Part shown: positions 1 to 9,700 of the stretch, one piece after another
Position numbering within the stretch: position 1 is the first letter of the stretch
Layout: each line of letters opens with the position of its first letter
Origin: Granulosicoccus sp964594905
GTDB lineage: Bacteria > Pseudomonadota > Gammaproteobacteria > Granulosicoccales > Granulosicoccaceae
Length of the DNA: 64,000 nt
Direction of reading: 5' to 3'
Assembly (NCBI GenBank): GCA_964594905.1
Contig: CAZQOI010000005.1
Span: 1-64,000, forward strand
Notes under the pieces: model-generated
What the model was told of the DNA's origin: nothing
The model's database searches: none
What the model saw: only the letters and a program-made list of their open reading frames with translations
Position numbers and translations under genes: made by a program

Positions 1-51
1 GCCGATGATAGTGTGGTGTTTCGCCATGTGAAAGTAGGTCACCGCCGGGTT
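1..51 (+). rRNA. rrf: 5S ribosomal RNA, 3' part only
   Basis: The first ~50 bases match the conserved 3' half of gammaproteobacterial 5S rRNA. The GCCGATGATAGTGTGG stretch corresponds to the E. coli GCCGATGGTAGTGTGG segment and is followed by the GAAAGTAGG element and the closing GCCGGG strand. The 5' half lies outside the window. It is followed at once by an intrinsic terminator, so the window begins at the end of an rRNA operon transcribed rightward. The exact 3' end (about 48-53) is estimated by comparison with E. coli. Confidence 0.93.
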
Positions 52-60
52 TTATTAGTG

Positions 61-95
61 AAAAAAGCCACTCCGTTCGGGGTGGCTTTTTTTTT
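61..95 (+). terminator. Intrinsic terminator of the rRNA operon
   Basis: Left arm AAGCCACTCC (65-74), a 4-base loop, and right arm GGGGTGGCTT (79-88) with one G-U pair, followed by an unbroken run of T to 95. The A-run before the stem mirrors the T-run, as is usual for rRNA terminators. It sits about 10 bases after the 5S 3' end. Confidence 0.92.
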
Positions 96-216
96 GCACG
101 ATCAAATCGATACAGCACACCTAACAATCTCAGTTGCAACTCACAAAGTGTGTGTCAGAGAACCTTTACACAGAATGGGGAAGAGATGCTAGAGATTGGT
201 AACAACTACCTGAACA

Positions 217-1057
217 ATGAATTTGCTCCATGATGCCAACGAAGGTGCCGATATTTGGCATGCATCAGGTCCGCGAGTGCAAGTAGGAAATACAATTGAT
301 CCCGAACCGACGCCAGATCCAGAAGCTGATCCGGATCCAGCCCCTGAGCCAGAGCTGGAACCAGATACTGTTGGGGACAATCTACTGGCTAACCGTGGGT
401 TTGAATCTGATCAAGCTGGTTGGTATGAATGTGGTAACGCGGCGAATACGACGATTTCAAGTACCAATACCTCGGAAGGTAGCAAGTCTCATAACATCAA
501 CAATGGCGGTTGCCTATATCAAGAAGTCGCTGTTACACCTGGTGATAGTCATACTTTGAGTTGCGATGCGAGTCGATCTGGAAACAATTGGACGATCTTG
601 GAATTCGGATACTTTAATGAAAACTACGGAAGCTTATTATCTGACAATGTACAAGTGAGCTCCACAGGCACGTATGCGAGTTATGATTTATCAGGCACTG
701 CCCCTGAAGGCTCAGTGTATGCGTTGGTACTCGTGTATAGCGAGGACGATACGGTGTTTGATAGTTGTCAACTACTCGCCGGTGAATCATCAATTCCAAC
801 GCTAGCACCTGATCCAACACAACCTGAGCCAACGGGTGACAATTTATTGATGAACGCAGGTTTTGAAAGTGGCTTGAACAACTGGAACTCCTGTGCGGAT
901 GCAGCGCTACTTTCTGAATCCACAGATGCTGATAGCGGTAACGTACACTAACTACAGTGCATCCCTTACCGCACCTGACGGTGTGCAGAATGGGGTAGTT
1001 GTTATGTATGGAGAGGTACCCACAAATTTTGATAGCTGTTCCGTTGTTGTAAATTAA
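217..1057 (+). pseudogene. Decayed extracellular repeat protein (carbohydrate-binding-like modules)
   Basis: The readable frame opens at 217 and stops at 951. It encodes a Pro/Asp/Glu-rich linker, then a module starting NLLANRGFESDQAGW that resembles the beta-sandwich carbohydrate-binding modules attached to glycosidases. A second copy then starts (NLLMNAGFESGLNNW). The second copy stops early, but the +1 frame from about 944 to the stop at 1055-1057 continues with YTNYSASLTAPDG and ends FDSCSVVVN, which matches the end of the first module (YASYDLSGTAPEG, FDSCQLLA). About 45 residues between are missing, so an out-of-frame deletion broke the copy. The start is also doubtful: there is no clear ribosome site, a stop lies two codons upstream, and a short peptide frame (186-233) may be the displaced N-terminus. 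Probably the remnant of a larger secreted polysaccharide-active enzyme; this is inference. Confidence 0.7.
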
Positions 1058-1124
1058 GAACACTGCTCGGTTAAGGCCGAAGACATTACTGAGGTAACAT
1101 TCCAACATCAGGCACGCAAGTGAG

Positions 1125-1154
1125 AAGGCCATCGCAAAGTGATGGTCTTTTTTA
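1125..1154 (+). terminator. Intrinsic terminator after the decayed repeat protein
   Basis: Hairpin GGCCATCGC / GTGATGGTC with a 3-base AAA loop and two G-U pairs, followed by a T-run (1148-1153). It lies about 70 bases after the last codon of the broken gene at 217-1057, as expected for its former transcript. Confidence 0.7.
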
Positions 1155-1198
1155 TCCCCATTTCGCGCCGATAGGAATCGCGCTCATTCGTCACCAGC

Positions 1199-2102
1199 CG
1201 TACTCGCCCCTTTGACGAAACTCGAATAAATGCACCGGTCTACTCACTCGATGGTGAGTGGCTATTGGCCACGGAAAACTATATCAGTGGTGCCAGCGTT
1301 ACCTACTATGGTACTAAGACAGGGAACTTAAGCTATATCGAAGCTGTGTCGGTCAAGGCCTCGGTGGCTCGGGAGCGGGCCGGAAGTTTGCCTGCAAGTG
1401 GTGGACAGTCTAATCGGAATTTGTCTGGTGCCGTTTATTATGTTTCAGACACTGATGTTGAATTACGACGGTATCTTTTGTCAGATGGTACCCTTCAGGC
1501 AACCAGACCGGGATACCAATGGAATTCAACAGGCTGTTCGGTTTAAAGACATCGCTGTGAGCTATGATTCACAAACAATCGCCATACTGGATAAAGAAAA
1601 ATTCGACTCTAAGATGCTGAGTTTTTTCTCGGCTACCGGAGAGCTTCAGGGTTCGATAGATGCCTCCAGTCTGGTGAACAATGCATCAGCGTTTTCTTTG
1701 CAGTTCTCACCTGCTGATCCAAACCTCATCGCATTTGCCTACCGTATACTTACAGAGAATACGGCTATAGCCATTTTCGATATTGAGCGTAGACGGTTGG
1801 TGGATTCGAATTCACTGGAAAACGAAGGTGGCACATTTACCTGGGCGCCCGATGGATCCTTACTTTGCCACTGATAACAATCTGGTTTACCGCCGTCACC
1901 GTCCTGGTCACCGGATGGGCGCTATCTTCTATTCACCGCTAAGCATTTTTCTCGACGGGATGACTTGGCTGTCGTGGCCGCCGATGCTCGCAATGTGATC
2001 GTACGTAATACTTACGATAATCAGCCAGGATATGTACGGCTATGTGAAAATGGCAGAATCCCGGCATTTCAACAGGCTGATGGTGCAGCAGTGTGGCGTT
2101 GA
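1199..2102 (+). pseudogene. Frameshifted beta-propeller-like (PD40/TolB-type) protein remnant
   Basis: Three successive reading frames together make one protein. 1199-1540 (RPFDETRINAPVYSLDGEWL onward) is followed, after a shift near 1535-1545, by RFKDIAVSYDSQTIAIL to about 1860. After a further shift, a segment including HFSRRDDLAVVAADARN ends at the TGA at 2100-2102. The pieces look like propeller blades (YSLDGEWLLA, SPADPNLIAFAY, WAPDGS), which is typical of PD40/WD40-like surface or periplasmic proteins. No start codon is credible and the 5' end seems lost (an in-frame TAG lies at 1172). Function unknown. The 1058-1198 gap holds only the terminator at 1125. Confidence 0.65.
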
Positions 2103-2119
2103 CGCCACACTAGCTAACA

Positions 2120-4231
2120 CTAAATAAACACTTCTCTTAGTGCGACATGGAATAGCCGTCGCCAGATACGCTTACTCAGGCTTTCTGCATCCCCTTTTGC
2201 CAACACCGTACCGCGTTGTTGTTGCTCTATGGAATGATCATAGCCTTTTGCTTGAATACTAACGTGGTACCAAGATTTCAGAGGCTCTAATTCATTTTCT
2301 GTTCTGTTTACAGCAATCTTGCCCCCATAGAAGGATGCTAGTGCTGCAATATTAAGCACTTCGGCGTTCGCAGCTTCCACCAGTTCCACCTCACCCTCGA
2401 GCTTATCCAGCTCTGGAACTTCTGGGACAAATACCACTTCGGTTCCACTGCTGATTCTCCCAAGGTTACTGCGCTCAACAAATCCTCTCACTTTTACTCC
2501 TTTGGATGAATTAATAGTGATGAGATGTTCTCCCTCCGCGATCCATCGGTCATTGTGAATCGCGCTGGACAGGTTGCTGACTCTTCCGGAGAATGGAGCC
2601 TTTAGAGTGAGCAGCTCCTGTTCCTTATTCAACCCTGCGAGTTCTTCCTTGAAACTCTCGAGTTCAGACATCAGTACAATGTTTTGTTCACGGTATTGTT
2701 CATCAGCGGCAATTCGGTTCAACATGGCTTGGCGCAAGTCAATTTCTTTCATAACACGAGACTTCTGATTTTCAAGCTGATCTGAAGACAATAAAAAAAG
2801 AACCTGACCTTCGCTCACTTCATCCCCGAGCGTTACTTTCATGTCGGCTACGCGTGCAGTTGTCGGTGAATGAAGATCGTTGACTTCGGCGGGTTCTAGA
2901 ACAGCGGGGATTCGAATTGTCGAGTGCCAGGGGACGACTAGCGCGAGTATCAGGCAAGTCAGTATTGAAAAGCTAAGCCATGCTGTCGGTTTTCTGATGA
3001 TAACCGCGACTTGTTTACACCACTCTTTGAGTTCATTCATAATGGGGATCGCTATAAAAAAACAAATTTCAACAATAGCCAGAAATGTTCCCAATGGTTT
3101 GAAAAACATATGGTGAACAATAGCCGCTATACCTAAAAAGAGGAAAAATCGATAAATCCAGGTTGCCCATGCAAATACGCTTAACCCAGAAAGCCATTTT
3201 TGCGTCATGGCTTCAGGGGCAGGGTCTTTAAATCCGAAAAGAATTTTTCTCATTGACCAGCGACCGATCGCAAATGACCGTGTCTGCAGGTTTTGAATAC
3301 GGAGAAAGTCAGATAAGAAGTGATAGCCATCAAATCTCATTAATGGATTTGTATTAACCAGGATGCTCATAATCCAACTGGTTGTGGCTACAAAAAATGC
3401 GGTACTTCTCAAAGGACCATCAGCTGAGACTGCCCAGATGAACGTGGCAATCGCAGCCAGTGATAATTCTACCGCGACGCCCGCACCCCCAATGATCAGT
3501 CTTTTTCTTCTTGACGTTAGCTTCCAACTATCTGTTGTGTCTGTATATAGAATTGGAAATAGGACGATTAGTGCGACTCCTATCGATTTTACGCGGCACC
3601 CATATCGAGTGGCAGCGTAAGCATGACCAAGTTCGTGGGCCAGCTTTACAAAAACTAATGCCAATGCGTAGTACAACAAGCCTTGCAGTGTAAAGAAATG
3701 CATGAACGTATGTACGAATTGATCCCATTGTCTGGAAGTCAAGTACACGCCGATCACAGCAACAAACAAGATAAAATAGACCCATATTCGAGAAAAAAAT
3801 GGCCGAGATAGAGGCTCTGTTTTCTTTAGAAATTTCTCCGGTCTAACGATCGGAATAAAAAAGGAAATATAGTTGTGTAGTAACTTAAGTAACCAGTGAG
3901 GTTTCTTGTTGCTCGCATGGTTTGAGTAAAAAGCATTGTCGTTCTTAGGGGGAGAGACCGTTAAGGAATTTGCCCACAGAAAAAGAAGCAGAGATTTAAT
4001 GTCATCCAGCGTGATGGCTTCTAGTTGAAGGTTTCTGGCTATTTCCGAGGCATTCCCAAGGCTCCACAGCGACAGGATTGATCGGCTTTTATGATCAATT
4101 TGATAGTACTGATGTCGTAAGGGGTCGAATATTAGCCAGGTTTTCAAACCATTGACTTCACGAATTCCAGGGAGTATCTGTAATTCTGGGCGCAACGCTG
4201 GTAGCACTGCGTCTTCAGCGGTATCGGACAT
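2120..4231 (-). CDS. M50 (site-2-protease-like) membrane metalloprotease fused to a HlyD-type adaptor, with PqqD/RRE-like N-terminus
   Basis: 703 residues. Three parts are visible. Residues ~20-95 (LIFDPLRHQYYQIDHKSRS; ILSLWSLGNASEIARNL) resemble the small PqqD winged-helix fold used as RiPP recognition element. Residues ~145-435 form a polytopic membrane domain with the M50 zinc motif HELGH (199-203) and the second motif NPLMRFDGYH, whose Asp301 is the likely third zinc ligand. Residues ~440-703 follow the last membrane segment and carry a split lipoyl/barrel-sandwich HlyD adaptor (HSPTTARVADMKVTLGDEV; LKAPFSGRVSNL) around a coiled-coil hairpin at ~485-545. It is last in a three-gene minus operon (12 bases after the upstream gene), divergent from the giant surface protein. 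Inferred role: recognise and cleave the giant protein's leader and help span the periplasm. The domain assignments by motif are firm; the RRE resemblance is by eye only. Confidence 0.85.
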   Translation of the reverse strand: MSDTAEDAVLPALRPELQILPGIREVNGLKTWLIFDPLRHQYYQIDHKSRSILSLWSLGNASEIARNLQLEAITLDDIKSLLLFLWANSLTVSPPKNDNAFYSNHASNKKPHWLLKLLHNYISFFIPIVRPEKFLKKTEPLSRPFFSRIWVYFILFVAVIGVYLTSRQWDQFVHTFMHFFTLQGLLYYALALVFVKLAHELGHAYAATRYGCRVKSIGVALIVLFPILYTDTTDSWKLTSRRKRLIIGGAGVAVELSLAAIATFIWAVSADGPLRSTAFFVATTSWIMSILVNTNPLMRFDGYHFLSDFLRIQNLQTRSFAIGRWSMRKILFGFKDPAPEAMTQKWLSGLSVFAWATWIYRFFLFLGIAAIVHHMFFKPLGTFLAIVEICFFIAIPIMNELKEWCKQVAVIIRKPTAWLSFSILTCLILALVVPWHSTIRIPAVLEPAEVNDLHSPTTARVADMKVTLGDEVSEGQVLFLLSSDQLENQKSRVMKEIDLRQAMLNRIAADEQYREQNIVLMSELESFKEELAGLNKEQELLTLKAPFSGRVSNLSSAIHNDRWIAEGEHLITINSSKGVKVRGFVERSNLGRISSGTEVVFVPEVPELDKLEGEVELVEAANAEVLNIAALASFYGGKIAVNRTENELEPLKSWYHVSIQAKGYDHSIEQQQRGTVLAKGDAESLSKRIWRRLFHVALREVFI

Positions 4232-4243
4232 GAGATACGAATC

Positions 4244-5665
4244 CTACCAGCCGGTTAACTGTCTGAATGCACTATAAGGGCGTCGAAAAATGGTATAGCC
4301 CAGTGTCGCGCGTTCCCCATATATGAGTGCCGTGCCTTGAACGCCGATGCGAGGACGAGGTGCCTCCTCATCTAATAGCTTCGCTTCGAGCTTGTATGAC
4401 AGCACTTCTCGTTTATCGACGGTTGTGCTGTAGTTTGCCCCGGTGAGTTCCGCTTCCAATGGATTGAGAGGATCGGAATCAAGAAAAATGCGAACTTTGG
4501 CACCTGTCTCTATGACAAGACTGTCCTTAACGGGAAGATCGATGGTGAAGTTGATGTTCTTTGGATCTGCAACCGACAAAATTGCTTCGCCTGCTGATAC
4601 TGGTTTGCCTTGCCAATCTTGTTTATCAGAAAAAATCGCGATACCGCTGACGGGCACTTGCATTTGGCTTTGTTGGTACAGCTGGGTTGCGTATTGACTT
4701 TCCAGCTGTGCTAATTCGTATTGAGCCTTTGAGACCTCAATATCTCGTTTGATGGTGTAGTCGGCGATTCCGCCCTGCGTTGTTTTTTGATACTCAGCCT
4801 GCGCCACCGCCATGCGTTGCTCTGCCACGAGCTTGTTGTTCAGTAAATGAACGTCATCAAACACAATCGCCACGTCTCCGGTTGACATGTGCTGGCCTTG
4901 CTGCGGCACGATCTCGCGCACTACACCATCGAAAGGTGCAGTCAGTATGAATGGGTCTTTTGGAGTGACTTCCACCGGTGCAAGGGCGGTGATGGGAACA
5001 GGGAGAAAGGCCAGGGCAGCTAATATGAGTAAAGAGAAGCCCAGTGTTTTTGGCTTGCTGATTCGTTTTTTACGAATGCCCAGCTTGCTACCCTTGGTTG
5101 CGGCGTTGGCATGCATATACAAGTGAGAAATCCGTTGTGCTAGTGCGTGCTCGCTTTCTGTCCACGGTGTATCTCTGGCCACAAGAAAGCCACCAACGAG
5201 TGTTTTGTTAGATATTTGAGGGGTCCATAGAAATTCCTTGTAAAGATAAGCGGTTTTTTCCTCATCGTTTTCGGCACAAAACTTTGGCAAGGTGAAGCTG
5301 AGCTGCTGCATACCATTGGTTTCAGCGATCATTTTGTTAACCAATCGTTCTAACCAGCGTGTAAACGGAGCATCTCGGTCCACTGCAGGAATGCTTGATG
5401 CGTTCTTTAATCGAAAGCGAAGTTTCCCCGACTCAACGACACCGTAGAAAGACTGCTTGAATGGCAGCAATTCGCGAGTCGAATTGCACAGGTGAACTGC
5501 GAGCTCTCGTTCATCCGATATCATGCGGACTTTATTCTCAAAAGACAGCAGCCTGTCCATGAACAATATCTTGGGATCGCTTGGGTTTGCCCTTCTTTGC
5601 GCTTTCTGAGCGTTCGCCCCAGCCTTTCGGGGATTTTCTAAAACGATGGATTCTGTGTTTTTCAT
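4244..5665 (-). CDS. HlyD-type periplasmic adaptor with cytoplasmic GAF-like domain
   Basis: 473 residues. The first ~200 residues are cytoplasmic and contain a GAF-like alpha/beta region (~36-185; VHLCNSTRELLPFKQSFYGV, TLVGGFLVARDTPWTESE) ending in a helix. One membrane segment follows at ~208-226 (LGFSLLILAALAFLPVPITA). The periplasmic part has the two lipoyl half-motifs (LTAPFDGVVREIVPQQGQ and VPVSGIAIFSD) separated by a coiled coil (~272-335), then barrel domains. Classical HlyD proteins have a short cytoplasmic tail, so a GAF-sized domain is unusual and suggests sensing or docking of a cytoplasmic partner. It is the middle gene of the minus operon, 36 bases after the upstream adaptor. 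No partner ATPase is encoded nearby. Confident on the HlyD part, less so on GAF. Confidence 0.82.
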   Translation of the reverse strand: MKNTESIVLENPRKAGANAQKAQRRANPSDPKILFMDRLLSFENKVRMISDERELAVHLCNSTRELLPFKQSFYGVVESGKLRFRLKNASSIPAVDRDAPFTRWLERLVNKMIAETNGMQQLSFTLPKFCAENDEEKTAYLYKEFLWTPQISNKTLVGGFLVARDTPWTESEHALAQRISHLYMHANAATKGSKLGIRKKRISKPKTLGFSLLILAALAFLPVPITALAPVEVTPKDPFILTAPFDGVVREIVPQQGQHMSTGDVAIVFDDVHLLNNKLVAEQRMAVAQAEYQKTTQGGIADYTIKRDIEVSKAQYELAQLESQYATQLYQQSQMQVPVSGIAIFSDKQDWQGKPVSAGEAILSVADPKNINFTIDLPVKDSLVIETGAKVRIFLDSDPLNPLEAELTGANYSTTVDKREVLSYKLEAKLLDEEAPRPRIGVQGTALIYGERATLGYTIFRRPYSAFRQLTGW

Positions 5666-5701
5666 TGTCAGTTACCTTGATTCTGATGTGACCGTTTGCA
5701 G

Positions 5702-6475
5702 CTATTTCAATTCTGATAGTGGTTCGGTAGGTACAATGAACAACGCATTGCCACTCATGCCTGGCAATATTGATTTTGGTTGATCCATAAAACGGGCGAC
5801 GATGGGCACAGTGCGACTCACCGCATCAACTTCAGCGCCGATTTGAGAGATTGACGCCTTATGACTGGTGCCTGTTTCATCAACTTCAAACGAAAAATTA
5901 TGCCCTGCCTCCATCCAAGATAACCAATGGGACGGAATGATCAGGTTCAGCTCGAGTTCGTCGTTGCCGACGATTTTTAGAAGGGGTTGATTTGCCGCGG
6001 GAATCTCGAATTTATTAATGGCGATTTCTGCGACCTTGCCATTGTAGGGTGCAGTGATGACGCAATCTTTCGAACGAACAGCAATGACATCCGAGTTGGC
6101 CTTTGCTTCTTTCATCTGCGCTTCTGACACGCTAACCTCAATATCCCCAATCGCGCGGTAACTTTGTAGTTCAAGATTGTTCTTGTGGGTAATTTTTGAG
6201 ACTTGGTAAGCCGCCTCAGCAGCGTTTTGTTGCGCCTCCATCGCTTCACAATCAAACGCCAACAATACATCGTTTTCCTTGAATGAATCTCCCGCTCTGA
6301 CGGGAGTCTCGATAACTCTTGCCGAGAATTCAACTCCTATAACTGCCTCATTAGCGGCCTTGACTACTCCTCGAACAGGTTGTGGATCACTGGCATGCGA
6401 TAGGTTGATAGAAGTGACTGCTAAACATGCCGGAAGTATGAAGCCAAAATAATATGGCTTTACTAGTTTGATCAT
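5702..6475 (-). CDS. Small secreted periplasmic adaptor (HlyD/RND-MFP family)
   Basis: 257 residues with an N-terminal signal peptide (cleavage plausible after SHA at 26-28). The mature protein has the paired lipoyl half-motifs (FSARVIETPVRAGDSFKEND and VITAPYNGKVAEIAINKF) with a short hairpin between, then a barrel domain ending LPGMSGNALFIVP. That last element is typical of RND/MacA-type adaptors, whose barrel domain follows the lipoyl domain. It is first gene of the three-gene minus operon and is divergently transcribed from the giant gene across 230 bases. It probably forms a mixed adaptor ring with the two membrane-anchored adaptors and docks the TolC-like protein at 31719. Short for the family (usually 330-400 residues). 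Confidence 0.85.
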   Translation of the reverse strand: MIKLVKPYYFGFILPACLAVTSINLSHASDPQPVRGVVKAANEAVIGVEFSARVIETPVRAGDSFKENDVLLAFDCEAMEAQQNAAEAAYQVSKITHKNNLELQSYRAIGDIEVSVSEAQMKEAKANSDVIAVRSKDCVITAPYNGKVAEIAINKFEIPAANQPLLKIVGNDELELNLIIPSHWLSWMEAGHNFSFEVDETGTSHKASISQIGAEVDAVSRTVPIVARFMDQPKSILPGMSGNALFIVPTEPLSELK

Positions 6476-6705
6476 TTTTATAACTCAGCTTCGAATGAAA
6501 TATGTGGCACAGTCCTGCGATTATCACGCCACAACATTAAAACCAAGGCCGGCATATCGGACAAAGAATGTATTAAATGAGAACTAACATGTTACCTGTT
6601 ATTTCGAAGCTTAATTTCCCAAAGCAATAGGTTTCTTAGCGGAGTTAGATGGAATAGGCACTGCAATGCATAGCGCTAACTTGTACCGTCAGGAATTGCA
6701 CCGAA
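6476..6705. promoter_or_regulatory. Divergent control region between adaptor operon and giant gene
   Basis: This 230-base spacer must hold both promoters. A 9-base inverted repeat, AGCTTCGAA (6487-6495) and TTCGAAGCT (6603-6611), brackets the centre. A second inverted pair, TGTGGC/GCCACA (6503-6508, 6528-6533), lies inside it. A weak ribosome site AGGA (6691-6694) precedes the giant gene's ATG by 11 bases. I could not assign -10/-35 boxes with confidence. Shared regulation of secretion genes and substrate is inferred from the arrangement. Confidence 0.45.
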
Positions 6706-9700
6706 ATGTTTTTGGAAAAAGTAATTGGCCTCGTCTACGCACGCTTAAAGCAGTTGTTTAGTATTTTATTTCGGATCAATTCAGATAAGCCACCTGTGGC
6801 GCACGACGAGAATAGTTCGCACTCATCTGTTTCACCCTCATCACAGGTAAAACCCTTAGCTCATCAGCTATTGGAGCGACGTTTGCTATTGGATGCCGCG
6901 GCAATCTCTACGTTGGCGGATGTTACCGAGAGCATAAATGATGAAGATGTTAGTGATCTTTTAGATTCCTTCGGCCTCAATGAAGACAATTTACTCGCTA
7001 GTGTCAATGATGCGACAAGAACTGAAATCATTGTTATAGACAGATCGGTTTCAAATGTAGATTCCTTGCTCGCGAATATTGGCAATACAAACAACGTCTA
7101 CTTCATTGATTCTGAATCAGACGGCTTTACGCAGCTCTCTGACATTCTCAGTCAATTGGATGACGTCGATGCTGTCCATGTTTTGTCGCATGGTGAAGAA
7201 AACGAAATTCGACTAGGTAACACGACGCTCAACGACACCAATGTAGATCAGTATCAAGAGATTTTTTCACAATGGTCGGATGCGCTTACTAACAATGCTG
7301 ATATTTTGTTCTATGGCTGTGAGATTACATCGGATGAAAGCGGAACTCACCTGATCAATGCAATTGGCGCCTGGACAGGCGCTGATATCGCGGCGTCAGA
7401 AGATTTGACGGGACACGCATCACTTGGTGGTAACTGGGTACTCGAGTCTGAAGTTGGTGTGGTGGAGTCACAAGAAATAACGGTTGCAAACTGGTTAGGG
7501 TTACTTGCTCCTGGTGACGTAATCGTTAGCGATATTCAATTCGACGAAGACGGTTCTGTCATTAGTGACGGTGATACCGATCCAGCAAACGATCCTGAAC
7601 TGTTTGGTATTACGCTCAATCCTGCACTACGAGAGGGTGGTCAGTTCGCCAATGTGGTTGATACGGACGTTCAATTTGGCAATCTTCGGGATGTGCAAAC
7701 GTTTACCGTTCCTACAGGAATAGATACTTCCGGAGTTCAACTAACGATATTCGGCTCTGATTCCGACAACGATGCGGTTAATGTAGGTGGCGACCGCAAC
7801 GCACCACGCACGGATCAAGATCATTTTCAAGCAACAGTAATCGTCGACTTGGTCAACAACACCTATTCTGGTGTTCTCCAGGATTTTAGTCAGGAGAACT
7901 ACGGGAAGTTGAGTTTTGCCGATCAGACGTTCGGTGTGAAATCCTCCTTGGCGCCTGTCAGGCAAGGTGATGATTCCGGAATCACCCGTGATGTCGTGGT
8001 TGATTACAACGCAGCTACCGGCGAAATTACCATTCAGTTTGTTGAAACTGGCACTGCTAATGGCGCAGATACCGCTGATGCTCAGGAAATCGGTGGAGCC
8101 GACCAAGGCGCTTACCTGGCAGAATTTCTGGGTTCATCCAACAGCAGCTTAAACTTTACTGCCACCAATCCGATTGATAGCTTTTTCCTTGCAGAAGGAG
8201 ACTCCCAAGCGCAGATTTCATTGGCTGATGATCCGGATCACATCACGCTTTCTGTTGCGATGGGCGATGACAGAGATGGGGACCAAACATCCGAACCGCG
8301 TGGTGCTGCTCGACTAGTTCTACAGAAACAATCTGATGGTACTTATCTTGCCAACGGGGCCATTACCTTTACTGGTGAAGATCTACCCAACGATGTTGGC
8401 TCGGGAACAGCTTCTGATGCGGTTACTACCTATGCCGTCCAAGACTATGTCGTGGGTTCAACTGCGGGTGCACTGTTGTCTGCTTCGATAGTCCCAGGAA
8501 GCGACATCCTCGGAAATGCGGCAAATCTTTACGATGCCCAAATATACATTGACGCTGGCACAAATACATTGGTTATTCAGGAAACGAATGCCTTCGGTGC
8601 ACCAAGCGGTACTACCGGTCGCAACTCGCTGTACACCGCTGAACGATATCAACTGGCGAAAGACGTCAGTGGCAACGACATTGGCTCCAGTGGACTCTAT
8701 TTGGGAACCAGAACCGTCGATAGTGCTGACGACATTGAAACGGATAACGATCGTTCCAACGACAGATTTGATAGCGGCGCTAACTTTACCTTTGAAATTC
8801 CTTCGGGCGCTAACTTCGGAAACATCAATTTCGCTGGTCAAAATAGCACCCATGAAAATGGTGGCATGGTCAATATTAAGATCCAGCTCGACCGCGACCC
8901 GGTTACTGGAGAAATAACTGGCGGAACTTCAGCCGGTACATCGATTGGGCAACGTAATACCAAGCCAACGTTTATGTCATGGACTGGCATTGACTTGAAT
9001 ACAGGTATCCAACTTGTCAATGATGCGGGCACAGCGGTGAACGGGGTCACGGTAAACGACCTCGACCTAGATAATCATCTGGACCCGCAGTTCGCCGGCA
9101 TGATCATTACCCTAGACAGTGTCGATGGAAAAGATGTCATTCGTGTCGTCACGGTTGAAGCGACCAACGGCAGCGGCGCGTACGACTTTTCGGGCTTGAG
9201 TAGCGATTGGTACGGCAGACCTGCGATTGTGATGGAGAACGTACCTGAGGGTGTTTCATTTGAATTCGGTAGCCAGTTGGATTCGACCACCTGGTCCTTC
9301 GCGATAGATGAAGTCACAACCAGCAATACGGTGACCGTCACTGGTATTTCGGACAACTTCAATGGCGAATTTGATGTCAACGTCTTCGTCACCAACGATC
9401 CAGCGACTGTGGAGACTTACAAGTTGGCGGTCGTGTCCAATGCTGATGCGGCTCAGAATCCGGCCACTGAGGGCGAAACACTCACAGCGATAGATGCCGA
9501 TGATACCAATCCAGCGGGTGACACGGTTGCGACGATTCTAGGTACGTCGACACTGTCGGCGACTGACGCTAGTAACGGAATTGCGATTACGGCAACTACT
9601 GTGGTTGGCACCGGTGTGTGGCAACTCTCAACCGATAGCGGAGCCACATGGACCGATGTCGGAACCGTCAGCGACTCCAGCGCGGTACTTCTGGATAACG

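Noticed and set aside
6868..6903. LapG-type retention/cleavage site of a LapA-like adhesin
   Set aside because: LapG sites are also Ala-Ala near the N-terminus, but no LapD, LapG or ABC exporter is present, there are no RTX motifs at the C-terminus, and the context is an LEPR-like motif next to an M50 protease.
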